DNA of 64,000 nt from Rostratula benghalensis. Its lineage: Eukaryota; Chordata; Aves; Charadriiformes; Rostratulidae. The notes beneath the pieces are model-generated. The model ran no database searches, was not told where the DNA came from, and worked only from the letters and a program-made list of their open reading frames with translations. Numbering within the stretch: position 1 is the stretch's first letter; every line of letters begins with the position of its first letter. Positions 24,126-36,216 of this stretch are shown here, piece by piece. The stretch covers positions 5,644,276-5,708,275 of the forward strand of contig VXAI01000019.1 of NCBI GenBank assembly GCA_013399305.1, given 5' to 3'. Position numbers and translations under genes: made by a program.

Positions 24126-27100
24126 TGGCACCGTATGCTGCTTACAGAAGTTACCCACTCAAATCAGGCAGATACTGCAGGTGGCTCTGTTTTAGCATAA
24201 CAAAAAAAGTATCTGTCACAATGACAATCAGGACACGTCTTGCACTGCAGCCAGGAACATCAAACACTAATTTCTGAAATCTGCCTCGTGTTTTGAGGGA
24301 CAGTGCTTGCCATGTTACTGAACGGTGATTAATTTGCTCATCGGGAGATCACAAAGCCACTTACACATTATTTCATACTATCTTGCAAATAATCTGCAAA
24401 GCAGTCATTCATTTCCATTGAGAATCACTTGCCTACTCAATAGTCAAAATCAGGTCATCAATAAGGCAAAGGTACTGCAAGGTCAAAAATGGTCTTATAT
24501 ATCTGTCCTTCCACTGCTCCAGACAGGTGAGTTTAAAGTATTCAACCTTTAGGTTTAAAAACATGTCCATGTAAATCCTTTAATCCTACAGTTGACATTT
24601 ATGGAGACTAAAAAGATTAAACATTTTGCCATCCAAATAGCTCATTGTAAGCAGCTAGTATTTAGAAGCAATAGACTTTGGAGCCATATTACGGTAGGAC
24701 AAAAGTTGCAATTAATGTTTCAGGTTTCCAAAGCCTTAAAGATACATCCCCAACAGCGTTTAGTATCTTAAATAATGAAATAAAGTTGTCGAAGCAGACA
24801 TATCACCGTTTCAGGTCCCTCTTGCACTGACTGGTGAGATTTTTCTAGTGCCTAAATCTAATTGTCACGGGAGTGGCAGCTGAACGACAGCTACGATACA
24901 TCCTCCTGCTGCAGCGGACTGTACACGGCTCCGCTTTTCAGCAGCCTGCTATCAGTGACCCAGCATATTCTGATGGAAAGAAATCCTTTTTCTTTGCTTC
25001 TTTGGTAAGTTCAGTCCCTCTTTTTGCAGCTGCAAGGACTTATTAGGGCATTTAATCTAATAGAGGTACCAAAGTATTCTGGAAGAGGAAAGGTGCAAAC
25101 CCATGCAATGCAAGTACTTCCTCCTGCAGAACCGCAGGGGTAGCACGAGAATGAAGCTGGGGCTTGGCATCATCCACTGATGACAGTGACTTGTTCTGGC
25201 TGATAAACACAGTGAACTCACACTCACTGCTGGCTAAGACCAAAGAACTTCACCTGCAGGCTAAAGCATAGCTAACTCAAGTTCTCAGAAAAAGTAAAAT
25301 TTTAACAAAATCTGCACTACCTCGTCGCGCCTTCTTTTAGCAAAAGGTGTCCTGCAGCTCAGCTTCTCAATTCACAATCAATATTTTGTGTGAAGACATG
25401 AGCACCTGTAGACTCATGGGTCAGCCACCTCCTCCTCCTGTGCAAAAACCTCACTGACATTGTACATGGATGGCTCTACAGAACCATAGAATATCTACGT
25501 TGTCCTGCAACAGCAACACTCTTTGCAATGGACTGACCCTTTAGGGATGTTGCACGTTCCTCTCTTCTCTCTAACATGTGTCTGATGGAAAACAAAACAC
25601 AGGTTGTACCCACCTGTGTTCTCCTCACTTAAAAAAAAGTTTTCCAGTTCTTGTGAGTCCGGGTTTGATTCATCATTCCTTTCAAATTATTTTCATATTA
25701 ATGTATTATTACTACCAATTACTCTATCCATTTGTAATTTAAAAAATATCTTTCTGCAATCCTGCCCTCCCACTCCACAGTCGTATCACACTTTCAAATA
25801 TTTTAGCATGCTATGTACTCTCTATCGCTTCACACAGCAGTTTAATTTTCTAAACACAGGAATTTCTCTCTGTACAACAGTGAAATTCAACTTTATACAG
25901 TCAGCTTTAATCCTGAATTCAGCAGGATACTTAGGCATAGTGCAAAATACAAGCATTTAAGTTGCTAAATTCAATTAGAGATGTTGTACATTTAAATCAT
26001 TATGGTTGGATACCTCAAAGAATAAGAAGATGGGGGCCGTCTTCCTCCCTAACACATAAACAGCAAAAAAAATCATCACACCTTGGAAGTAAATAGTCTC
26101 TTATGATGTTTCCTCCACTCTGAAGGAGTCTTCCCAAACACACAATATAAAATCAAGGATCTAGATTAAAAACACTTTTAAAGAAGAAAAGTTTGCGGTC
26201 TTCCTTTCCAAGGCTGAACGCTGAGTTTAATTATTCACAGGCTTACCAATTATTTTTTTTTAAAAAAAACAACAAAGTGAAAAAGTGAAAATAAGTAACT
26301 AAATTCCTAAAAATAGTAGGCTAACTAGCCCTCATCTAAGGAGTTTAGCCCCCAGAGCAGTTTTGCAACAGAGGAAGGGGCTTGAGCAGAAGGGAAGGAG
26401 ACCACAGCAGGTCCTATCACTCGCTGATGGTAGCTGAAAGCACGTTACCCAGGTGAAGTCACCGTTTCCTACACAAGCTCACTTGGCTCTCCCAGCCTTG
26501 TCAACTGGCATTCAAAATTAACAACATAGTTCCAGTTAAACAATAATTTCATGTTTGAATATTTTACGAAATGTTTTAACTGCTGGCTTTGGAATTACGA
26601 TTACAAATATACACGTTTTTAGGCTCTTATATCTATGCAATTAATCTCGGGCAACAGAATTTCAGCAGATGAGGAAAAAGATTCTGAGACTGGAACTGAC
26701 AATTGGAGAATCTCCCTCCACAAGTGAAGATCTCCCGGGACAAAGCTAGAACAGGGTGCACCTATCCCCAGATTCCTACCGTGGGGATTTAATGGGAAGC
26801 AGGAAGGACAAAGACATGTACTGGGGCAACTCAGGAAGAAGAGGTGGCAAAGTTCTGATCCATTAGCAGAAAGCTTTGAAGGACTTTTCCTCCCAAAATA
26901 TCAGCCATAAAACCACACTGACATGCTTACATTGTGCCACATTTGAGAGACATGAGAAACTCACATGACGGTTCCAGTAGCTTTTCAGTGAATATTGGAA
27001 ATTTGATAGTGTTTTTTACACAGTCTGGGCACAAAAAAACCCAAACCAAACAAAACCAAAAAAACCCCAACCTAAACCACTGGTCAAGATTAATTTTAAA

Positions 27101-28540
27101 AATTAATTTCCAATTAAAGCTATTTATTAAAGCTTGCTTTACTATTTTATTTTATTTTATTTTATTTTAGCTTATGGATTTATTTCCTGTTGATTTAGTA
27201 GTCTAGAATGTAATTAGACTGTCAACAAAGCCACATATCTGCACTCTATTTCTAGACAAAGGGCGGAGGAAAAAGGTAAATACAGGGAAACGTGTTTTAT
27301 GTATTATTTAAAAACCTTTGGAATGACCTTGAACACCTTTTTCCACAAAATGCTTCCAAATGCCAGAAGCAGGAAATCCTCTCAGTCAACGAAGAATCAA
27401 AGGAACAGGCTCTCTAAGACTGCAAAACAAGCCCTCTATAACCTGACCCTATCAAACCTGCAGGTAGTCCCCAAAGGTGCTAAACCAGCAGACATCAGAG
27501 GAAGCCAATAAACCATACAAAAAGCACTGAAAGGACGAGGAGGAAAAATCAAACGGGCACAGATGACAGGGCTGAGACCACCGAGCGATGAAGATGACAC
27601 TACACATCCCAGATTGCCATTTTAGGCCTACAGACGTGTAATTTATTGCATATTGAGCAATGAGTATTAGCTAAACGTTATGTGCTTTTCTGAAGAAAAT
27701 GAACAGGAACAAAAAAAACCCCTCCAAGCCCCAGTGCGCCGTCATATGCGATGTGCCAGACTACATAGCTTCTCCCGTGACATTATTGCTATTTAAAGAC
27801 TCTATGCAAGCAACAGTTTGTGAATCCATTAAGTGGTGCCTTTTTTGACAGAGTTTTGTCACTACTACTGAAAAAGTGTCCACAGTAGAGATCTTGGAAA
27901 ATTTCCTTTTGATTTTTACCTCATTGAAGTAATGAGATCAAGGGAACTAAAGACTTACAAAACTAGAAGGTGGTGATGACCTGAAGTTTCAAGGCACCAC
28001 AGAAATCAAAAATACACAGCAGCAAGCAGACAGACTATGGTAGCAGCAAGCCTCAGTCCCGTGTGTCTAAGAGAAATATTTTTATTTCCCCTTGCAAATA
28101 TTTGAAGGCAAAAAAGCCAACACCATCTGCCCAGCTCTAATTCTAATGTAAAGTTATTCTACTTGGAACAAACTAAAACCACCAATGGAGAAAATATTTT
28201 TCAACATTTCTAAAGTTAAAACTAAGGACCTCCTCAGAAGAATGAAGGGGTTTTTTTCTGCCCTTAATCTATTCTTGTTTCCTCACAAAAGAGAAAATAG
28301 CTTTATACAGAAGACTGAGGTGTAGGTTCAGTCAGCTCTTGGCCCAGCTTTATCCTTTTAGATAACTGGGCCGCAGTACTCCATACATTTCATAACTTCT
28401 TTTTTCTTTATTTTTTTTTCCTCCTTATATTAAGCAGTTTAGTTGTGGAAATGTAGAAATACCAATTCTAGAGATTACCAAGTTGAATCAAAGGGTGATG
28501 TGTGTGTACTTAACCCTAACTGGAGCCAAGTGCAATCTCC
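24126..28540. other. Intronic stretch without recognisable genes
   Basis: AT-rich intron with a (TTTTA)n microsatellite near 27144-27173 and an A/C-rich tract at 27030-27070. The part at 27600-27860 is complex and repeat-free and is a candidate conserved element. No RNA gene or dispersed repeat was recognised. Confidence 0.55.
27144..27173. repeat. (TTTTA)n microsatellite
   Basis: About six TTTTA units in tandem with little variation. Confidence 0.9.
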
Positions 28541-28640
28541 CAGAATCACTGAGGTCGAAAGAGACCTCTTGAGATCATCAAGTCCAAACCCTCTGCTCGA
28601 GTACAGTCACCACAACTAGGCAGGTTTTGAGCATTTTTTT
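28541..28640 (-). mobile_element. CR1 3' end fragment
   Basis: The plus strand reads AGAATCACTGAGGTCGAAAG, then AGACCTCTTGAGATCATCAA and GTCCAAACC, the reverse complement of a CR1 3' end. Similarity fades after about 100 bases. It lies about 0.6 kb from the donor of the start-codon exon. Confidence 0.75.
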
Positions 28641-29274
28641 CCTCATGTCTCTCCAGTCCTGGACTCAGAAATTCAACAGTGAGCTCTAGCAACCTGTTAG
28701 CAGCTGGTTTGAAATGACAGATATCCACTAAAAAAAAAATCCCCCAACAAGCCCACACGTGCAGAGCTCTGTTACTCCCCCAGTGAGCTGAAAGGATTAT
28801 TCATATGCACATCCACACACACTCTGTTTCCCCAAACCTGTTCACAGGGCTTGGCCTGCTTGGAACAGCTGTAGTTGTTGGCTTTGACTCATGCTGCAGC
28901 TATTTACATTTTAGGTATATTGGAGGGGCAAACTTGTGGGCAGTCTGGTAAGGAAGTTGAATTTGTGCTGGCGGTCTGGTTTTTAAACTGTAAGGCCTGA
29001 ATCCTTCACACCTGAGTCTGCAATGTTGTCACTGACCCATCGCCCAAGGTGGGCTCTTCACTTAATTTCCCTGTGCATCGTGTATTAATTATTTCAAAGA
29101 TGGTACATAAAGCTTTTCCACCTTGGTAAACCACTCAGGGAGATGTGTGCTATGTGTGCAGAGTATTAATAACACTGACCAAATCAGTAAAATAACATGC
29201 TCTTCATGCAGCAAGAATGCCTTGTTACTTGCTATTAATGAATGCCAGGCTGCGGATTAGAACACCTTGCCTAC
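28641..29274. other. Intron flanking the start-codon exon
   Basis: No gene or repeat was recognised. The 250 bases next to the exon are complex in sequence and free of simple repeats. Confidence 0.5.
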
Positions 29275-29506
29275 CTTGTCTGGTATACTCATCCGCTTCT
29301 CTGTGGACCAAGTCTTTTACCCGGTTTCCATACAGCAGCCTAGAGGAATCATGATCAAAAGCTTTCAAGGTTTCGCTGGAGCTGTAGGACTTCTGCGTAG
29401 GCACTCGGCACTCCTCATTCTCCGCGGAAGAATTTGTGTAGCGCCGCTCCTTGTCCCGTCTGCTCTTTGTCAGGGAGCAATAAGGCCTACGTTCCTTCAC
29501 ATCCAT
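29275..29506 (-). CDS. TENM3: Teneurin-3 start-codon exon (residues 1-77 plus first base of codon 78)
   Basis: Teneurin-3 is a large type II transmembrane adhesion protein that helps match synaptic partners. This exon encodes the first 77 residues of its cytoplasmic N-terminal domain. The frame begins [13 protein letters not shown], has a basic patch KSRRDKERR (residues 14-22), then [12 protein letters not shown] (40-51), and ends ADEYTRQ. These match teneurin-3 as I remember it better than TENM1, TENM2 or TENM4. The start is supported by an in-frame TGA two codons upstream and a strong context (A at -3, G at +4). The donor reads CAAG|gtaggc, so the exon ends after base 1 of a Gly codon (phase 1). 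Joining to 14657 gives TRQ-G-QNFTL, as expected. Retention of the following intron would add 16 codons and then a stop. The protein is normally about 2,700 residues, so only its very start is here. Paralogue choice rests on recalled sequence. Confidence 0.95.
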
Positions 29507-29577
29507 ACTTCATTCCTTCTCTGCGCACATCAGTCCAGCTTATTTGGAAGTCTTCTCTACATTCAGCTTACGTTCAC
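29507..29577 (-). other. TENM3: TENM3 5' untranslated segment of the start-codon exon
   Basis: The 71 nt upstream of the start codon follow a good acceptor (ctaattttcttatag|GTGAACG), so this exon is internal and the transcript begins in one or more non-coding exons further right, which I could not locate. The segment holds three upstream AUGs. One is immediately followed by a stop (29562-29557). One opens a 6-codon frame ending at 29510. One opens an 8-codon frame that overlaps the main start (29513-29487). The last has a purine at -3; the other two are in weak context. Confidence 0.85.
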
Positions 29578-30699
29578 CTATAAGAAAATTAGAAAGACAG
29601 CCGCCGATGTGTTACAAGGTTCTCTAATTGCTGTGATTGCTTCCTAACTGCCTGGAAGAGAAGAGAAAGAAAGCGAGATCTGATCAGTGATGAGCGAGAC
29701 GTGCTCCTGGAACGTTCACAAGACTTCCCCGAGTTTCAGGCATGAGCGACCCTGATTCAAAAAATATTTGCGAAGAAATTCCTGCACACGACAACACAAT
29801 ACTGCTCATTTTTATCCAACAGATTAGAAGATCAAAAACAGACTGAGAACAGGGCGGAAAAAACATAGCTTTTCAGCTTCAAGAACACATTACTCGCCTA
29901 CAGTGTAGCTGCAGGTAAGATGTTTTGGGTTTTTTTTTTCCTGAGAAGGATGAACATTTTAATGGCAAGTCAGATCGCCTTCTGCTTGTCAGAAGCTTCT
30001 GGCATTAATGCCTGTTTTTTTGCATACAGGCTTCTACAACTTTTCCATTGTCATTTCTATTCTAAGAAAATTATTCTCACCAAGAACATCTACACATAAT
30101 TACACAGCAAGCTACCAGGACACTCTAGGTGATATGCAGGAAGACTCCTCCATGGCAGTATATTCCATATAACTTGTTTTAGAAACCAAGCAACTATTTG
30201 ATTTCTATGTGACACTCAAAAAGAGGTTTTTCCTTCCCTCAAGTTTTTAAGGAATATTACAGTAAGAATCTTATTTCCATTACTATTTATTTTTCTTTAC
30301 TTTTCTTAAACCATTTTCAAAACTAGGCTTCTCAGGTTCACCTCCTGGGTCGTGCACACTTAACCAGAATATCTACATTTCTGACAGAGTAAGAAATAGT
30401 TTGGAAATTTTTGTATTTTAAAGAAAAGTGCTAAAACGAAGAATACAATTTTTATTTTCAAACAGCTGACAAAGCATCTAAGTAAAGAACAGTTCAGATG
30501 TTTTTAATACTTTGCAACCAGACCTGTTAACTGGGGCCCCAATATTTCTTCTTTAACACCTTATATATTAAAGTTTTCTCCCTTTTCTCAAGAACTTTCT
30601 CTTGGGTGCTCCACTCAATTTACAGCACTTAAATTTCCACAACTGAGTATTTTACAAAGTACTGTCAGTCAAGTGCCTTTGTGATGTAGAATTAAAATG
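29578..30699. other. Intron upstream of the start-codon exon
   Basis: It contains the acceptor pyrimidine tract of the exon (near 29578-29600). Beyond that it is AT-rich with no recognised repeat, exon or promoter. Confidence 0.55.
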
Positions 30700-30704
30700 G
30701 CAGT

Positions 30705-31292
30705 TGTTGTGGTTTAACCCCAGGTGGCAGACAGGACCATGCGGGCACTCACTCCCCCCAGTTGGGATGGGGAAGAGAACTGGAAGAGTAAAAGTAAGAA
30801 AACTCGTGGTTTGAGATAAAGGGACTTTAATAGGTAGAGCAAAAGCAGCGCACACAAGCACAGCCAAACAAGGATTCATTCCCTGCTTCCCATGGACAGG
30901 CAGGTGTTCAGCATCTCCAGGAAAGCAGGGTCCATCACATGTCATGGTGTCTTGGGAAAACAAACACCATCACTACGAACATCCACACCCCCTTCCTCCT
31001 TCTTCCCCCAGCTTTATACACTGAGCAAGATGTCCCATGGGATGGAATGTCCCTGTGGCCACTTGAGGTCAGCTGTCCCTGATGTGTCCCCTCCCAACTC
31101 CTTGCGCCCCCCAGCCTGCTTGATGGTGGGGTGGTTTGAGGAGAAAAAAAAAAAAAAAAAAAAAAAGCCTTGAGAGCTCACCAACGTCCAAAACCACTGA
31201 TGTCCTATCACACTACTCCTATCCCAAATCCAAAACACAGCACCAGCTACCAGTCAAAAAAAATTAACTCCATCCCAGCTGAAACCACACCA
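30705..31292 (-). mobile_element. Solo LTR of an endogenous retrovirus
   Basis: A 588-base unit with TG...CA ends and short inverted termini (TGTTGTGG on the left, CCACACCA on the right). It resembles a dispersed avian LTR I recognise in general form. Read on the minus strand it has a TATAAA (31018-31013) and, downstream, an ATTAAA poly-A signal (30831-30826), the expected U3-R-U5 order. The flanks give a likely 5-base target duplication with one mismatch (GCAGT 30700-30704, GAAGT 31293-31297). No gag, pol or env is nearby, so it is a recombined solo LTR. A run of 23 As at 31144-31166 lies inside it. The exact family is not assigned. Confidence 0.85.
31144..31166. repeat. Poly-A run (23) inside the LTR
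   Basis: Homopolymer within the U3 part of the LTR, probably an expansion of a shorter A-rich site after insertion. Confidence 0.85.
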
Positions 31293-34200
31293 GAAGTTCA
31301 CAGCATACATCACACACCAACAGTCAGCTCCATTTGCACTCTGCTCAGCAAACCAAGGCTGCTTCAGAACTCTTCTTCAACCATTTAATTTTAAACACTT
31401 AGTATCAAACAAACTAATTAGTTGTCACTCCTGAAAAGATTTTTAGAGAGTATTTAATTTACTACAGAACCGTAATTCAAGTTTGTGAGTGGCAGCCAGT
31501 CTTTTATCCTTCTGTTTTGAAAGTCTTTGAAAAGCTCTTGGATTTCTTGACCTGTGTGGATCTCAATTTAGACTGAAAGACAAAGCTACAAAGCCTTCCA
31601 TTAAAGCAAACTCTCTTCTATATTTATTACATTTTTCAAATGTTAAGTGGTTAAAAAGAAACTGAAATATTTGTACATGATGGGAAAAAGCAAAGTTTTA
31701 TAAGAGTAGTTTATTAAATTTATGACTATATGTCTGCATGCCCAAGTAGCACATCTTTTTAATTTATGTGAAGCACTCAGATATTAAAATATTTGATTAA
31801 TGAATGACAGTTCTTTCCATGTAAAACAAAAATAATTGCTAGTCATTTCATAAACTTTATGTTTTATTAACAGTAAACTGAATTGTGATTTTAAAAATCA
31901 TTATTAACAGATACACATAGATATTCTTTTGCAGTGTAAAGGCTTCATGTGGAAGTGTATCTCCCCTTTCATCTAAGTGCTTCAAGACTCTGAAGAGCCA
32001 GTAACTCCTAATGTCTCTAAATTGTGCCATGGGAAAACTGACACACGCTATTCATTGTCAAAGATGAAATAATTTTGAATTTTTTTTCAAGTTTCTAAGC
32101 TCCTTTGTACGTAAAAAACCCAACAAACCCAACCAAACCAAAACCCAACCAAACCCTTTTTTTCATGATACTGTTACTGTACCAAGCTGAAATCCTCAAA
32201 GTTTTAATCCACGCTGTAGCACGACAAAGTCCTGATCTGCTTCCCACAGAAGTCAATGAATTCAACGAAACTTCAAAAGGCAGTTTTCTGGGTTATCTAT
32301 TGCCTCTCCAGGCAAAGAATTAAAAGGTTAAAAAAATACAAGCTGTTTAACAGCACCACATTATGGAGATACTTTAACAGTGATCACACTGTCAGATAAT
32401 GAAGACCCGTGGATTCTTTTTGTGGGCATCTTAAAAAAAAAAAAATCCTTCAAGATTTAAGAACCTGATCTTTCTGAATCTGGCACTATACACAGCACCT
32501 GGTTTACCTCCAGTAAAGTTTGAAAATCATGAGCATATCTATGCAAGCTTTAGGAGCCACTTAACATCCTCAGGCTTGGGCAATGAACCAGCAATGCCAA
32601 GTCAAACCAAGGAAGACTTGCAGACGGCTTCCCAAGAGCTGTTTTGAGAGAGTTATTACTGTGGGGAGGTGTTCTGCAGACACAGGACTGGGCACGACCC
32701 ACTTGTCCCCTCATGACCCCCACCCCTTTTCAAAAACACCCCTCACCCGCAATTTTAGAGAATTTTTTTCAGTTATGGAGAAAAATGTTTTAAGAAAAAA
32801 ACAACCCAAACTGTCAGCTCCTGCATCTGCTCAGCTCCTTTTTTACAAAGATCACTGTAGTTAAAATATTAACAAGTTTTCCCACTCAAGTCTTCACATT
32901 TAAATGAACCACTGTTGCACAAATTTCAACATAGCTCATTTTTTCCTTCTCCTCTGTTTACTGTAATAAAAAAAACCCTGCATCCCAGGGGGAATTACCC
33001 AAATGCACTGACTAGTCTTCTTTTACTATGCCTTAGAAGAATCTCAGATGAAATATTGGTAATGAGTACAATACAAACTCAAGGGAACACAGCAACTAAT
33101 TTGACGCATGAACAGTTTTTTTGACAAATCAGATTAAAATTTTAAACCAAATAAAATTAAATTTATTTTGTGACATGTTACAAAAACACTTGCCTTCATC
33201 TGCAAGTAATTTTTGCCCATATGTCAATATTTATGGTCCGCCGAATAGCTTGGCTCCAATTAAATGAAAGAATTTTCATAGAGCAATATTTACAAAGCTA
33301 TTGAACTACTAACTCACCCACTCACAAAAGGATGTCAAAACAGCCACGCTAAATGCTGTTCCATGTTGGATTGCAATGGCAACGAGAAAGAGCCTGCACA
33401 GCCCGAAGAAAATCGAAAAAAGCTTCTGCCGGTGCATGCCACTACTTCAAGTTTCCATCTCATGCTTTTCTAAGTATTAAAAACTGAGGATGCTCATCTG
33501 TGTCAGTGAGCACTGAGCTCTCTCTCCCGTGGCCTTGGCGGTGATCTGTCCAATGTCACGGGCTCCTGGGCTGGAGGGAACGGGAGAGAGCGAGCGGTAA
33601 CCACCAGACTGACCTATGTCAGCTCTCAGAGTCATGCCCAGCCCAGTTGTGTACTGATCACAGCCTCCCAGCATCACTCCACGTTTTTAAAAACAGCTCA
33701 AAACCCTCAAGAAGAGAAGCTCTTTTTTTTTTTTTCCCCTCACCTAATACTTACATATTTCTTTTAACTTAATTTAGACTGGAAGCAGCAGAACCAGAGA
33801 AGCATTTATTGTACATGACCCGGTCATTGGGATCACGGAGCTCATTCCCTTATGTGCCAGGCTACTTTGAACACTTCCAAAATCCTTCAGCACAGTATTT
33901 AATTACCAAGTCAGACAAGCTATGTACAAATAATAATTAAATCAAGGACTAAACCACTTCTCTTACGTGAAGTGTTGCAAACAGTCCAAGTTCAAACACC
34001 AAAACACAGCACAAGGCGTATCCACACGCACGTGTGGAGCTGCCGGGGGAGCTTCGATGGCCAAAATCTGTCACAGACAACGCGGTAGAAGTTTTACACT
34101 GTATTTAAAATTCCCCAGGACAACCTTGCAGCAGTTCCTCTCTGTCACCTATTGCAACGTGAAATAAAGTCACCGTAGTGACAAGGGGAAAAAAACAGTT

Positions 34201-35244
34201 ACCTTTTTTTTTAAAACAATAAAACCAGCCTTAACACCAAAGCCCTACACTGCAATATAAGAAAAGTACAACAGGCATTAACACGTAGCATATATTTTAA
34301 TTGCCAGGATGTAAACGAGGCTTTAGGGTTGTGCTACAGACTGTTATCTAAAACACCCAGCTACAACTTTAGCGTGCCTGCAGGCCTTTTAAAGTGCTAT
34401 GGAAAATTATTGCATTTAATTCGGCGGCTTCAAGTCCCAGTTCCCCAAAGGGTTATTATGGTTTGGCAAGAGGATGGAGATCCTGCCTGACGCACAGAGG
34501 GCTCCCTCCCCACCTCTGGCTCTTGAGAACCTTCTTCCAGCATTAAAGCTGGTCCAGTGAACACCAAGGTAACTGATTAACAAGTCTAAGTACACCTCAG
34601 TATTTCATGCCCTTTGATGTCTAAAAAGCTACACAGGGGCAAAGTAGTAAAAAGGTAAGAAAACAAGGTGTTTGTTACCAAAATGAAGAGATAATTGGAT
34701 AGAAAAGATTATGTCACTGCTAGGGTCGATTTATGGATCCACAGTCATGTGCATTACATTCCCTTTCAATGTTTATATCCATTTTAGACATTGCAAAAGC
34801 AAAAATGGAACTTGTTCTGAGAATAACGTGTTGTTATTTTAATACATACAGTGCTGGAATAGAAAAGGTGTCCAAAATGAGAGGATGAAAACTTGTAGAT
34901 TTCTCTGTTACAGAGGATCAGTAACAGAGTAAGACACACTGTTCTAAGGAAGCCAAACAGGCCCTCTCCTACTCGGCCTCAGCGGGAGAAGGAAGACCAA
35001 GAAGCAGAGCACATGGCCCAGAGCTGAGCCCTTCCTTCCCGAGGTGGGCAGAACCGAGCTGGGGAAGCCACTTCAATATCCCACACCACCACCGTCCCTC
35101 CCACCACCGAAATCTAACAATTTAGGCATCCCTTTACAACGCTGGTGTTCCCAGCTGCATTCAAAAGTCTGCATTATCATTATTGAATTACTATCATTAC
35201 TGAATTGCTATTATTTTTATTACTAATTACTATTATTACGAATT

Positions 35245-35261
35245 AAGGATCATTGATCCTT
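35245..35261. repeat. 17-base perfect palindrome
   Basis: AAGGATCA and TGATCCTT flank a single T. It lies directly after a degenerate ATT-rich tract (35165-35243). Function unknown. Confidence 0.75.
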
Positions 35262-36187
35262 CCACATTGATCCCTTAATACAATCAGCGGCTGAACGCTT
35301 GCTTAGGTCGGGGACAAATTTTCTTTCGTGATGCAGCACTCCATAAACACAGGCCATAAAAGAACTGTTAGACTTTTGGGAGAAGACACAGGCTTGAACT
35401 TCTGCCTGAAATAAGAGCAGAAGATTTTATGGGCTGCGAGTCAGGATAGTGCCTGTTCTCAGCATTGACAATAGTTGCTAAAAATAACATTTAAGTAGTG
35501 CTGCTGAATAGATATGTTAGTGCAAGTGTCTTTCTTTAATTTTAGTCATAATTTCCTTTGTTTATTAATATAAATATTACATTAGTTACAATTTGCACTA
35601 GTTATAGTATTTACATGCCTTTTAACGGCAAAAGAACAAAGCAAATTTAGCTGATATATGTAACAAGAAGATTAATAATTCTAAGCATGATATCTAGAAA
35701 TCAAACAGAAATTAAGAAAATCTCCTGCCTGCAAAAAAAATACTCACAATCCGCACAACTAATCACCCATAAAACCTATTACAAACAAATACTAAGAAAA
35801 ACTCAAAAGGCATAAAAGAGTGATGAAATTTCCACCCCAATGGCTGATCAAGTGAGATATGTCAGAAATCAACTGAGCTGGAAAAATGACACTTTGAAGA
35901 GGTGCTTAGGATGATCTGTAGCCATGGTGTGCCATTAGTCAAACTGATGACTCTCAATACATGGATATTCCAGGTCATCATATCTAGAAACTCACTTCTT
36001 AATATTAAAAGTCTGTCTTCCAGCACAAAAACCAGAGAGGATGCATCCGAAGTCACCCTTCTTAAGGGGGAGTGGGAAACAGATGGTCTGCCAGACAGGC
36101 AGTTCACAAACTAAAATTTAAAAAAAGCCTCCTTAAGTCATTAACTAACCCTACATTTTAAAATTAAATTACTAATGAAAAAGTAGG

Positions 36188-36216
36188 AAAAAAAAAAAGG
36201 GGGGGGGAGGGAGGAG
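36188..36216. repeat. A-run followed by G-run
   Basis: About eleven As are followed by nine Gs, then AGGGAGG: a pure purine tract. Confidence 0.85.

Larger units (their letters stand above)
14658..29274 (-). other. TENM3: TENM3 intron between the first two coding exons (complete, 14.6 kb)
   Basis: It is bounded by the donor gtaggc at 29274 and the acceptor ctaatcag at 14658, a GT-AG intron splitting a Gly codon after base 1. It contains two short CR1 tails, one MIR/L3-like relic and homopolymer runs. No additional exon was recognised in either strand. Confidence 0.9.

Noticed and set aside
25488..25500. Possible CR1 tail (CCATAGAAT)
   Set aside because: Only about ten matching bases and no GATCAT/TCCAACC block follows.
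30652..30963. 103-codon minus-strand frame in the LTR
   Set aside because: It lies within the LTR, which does not encode proteins in this type of element; no viral gene motif seen.
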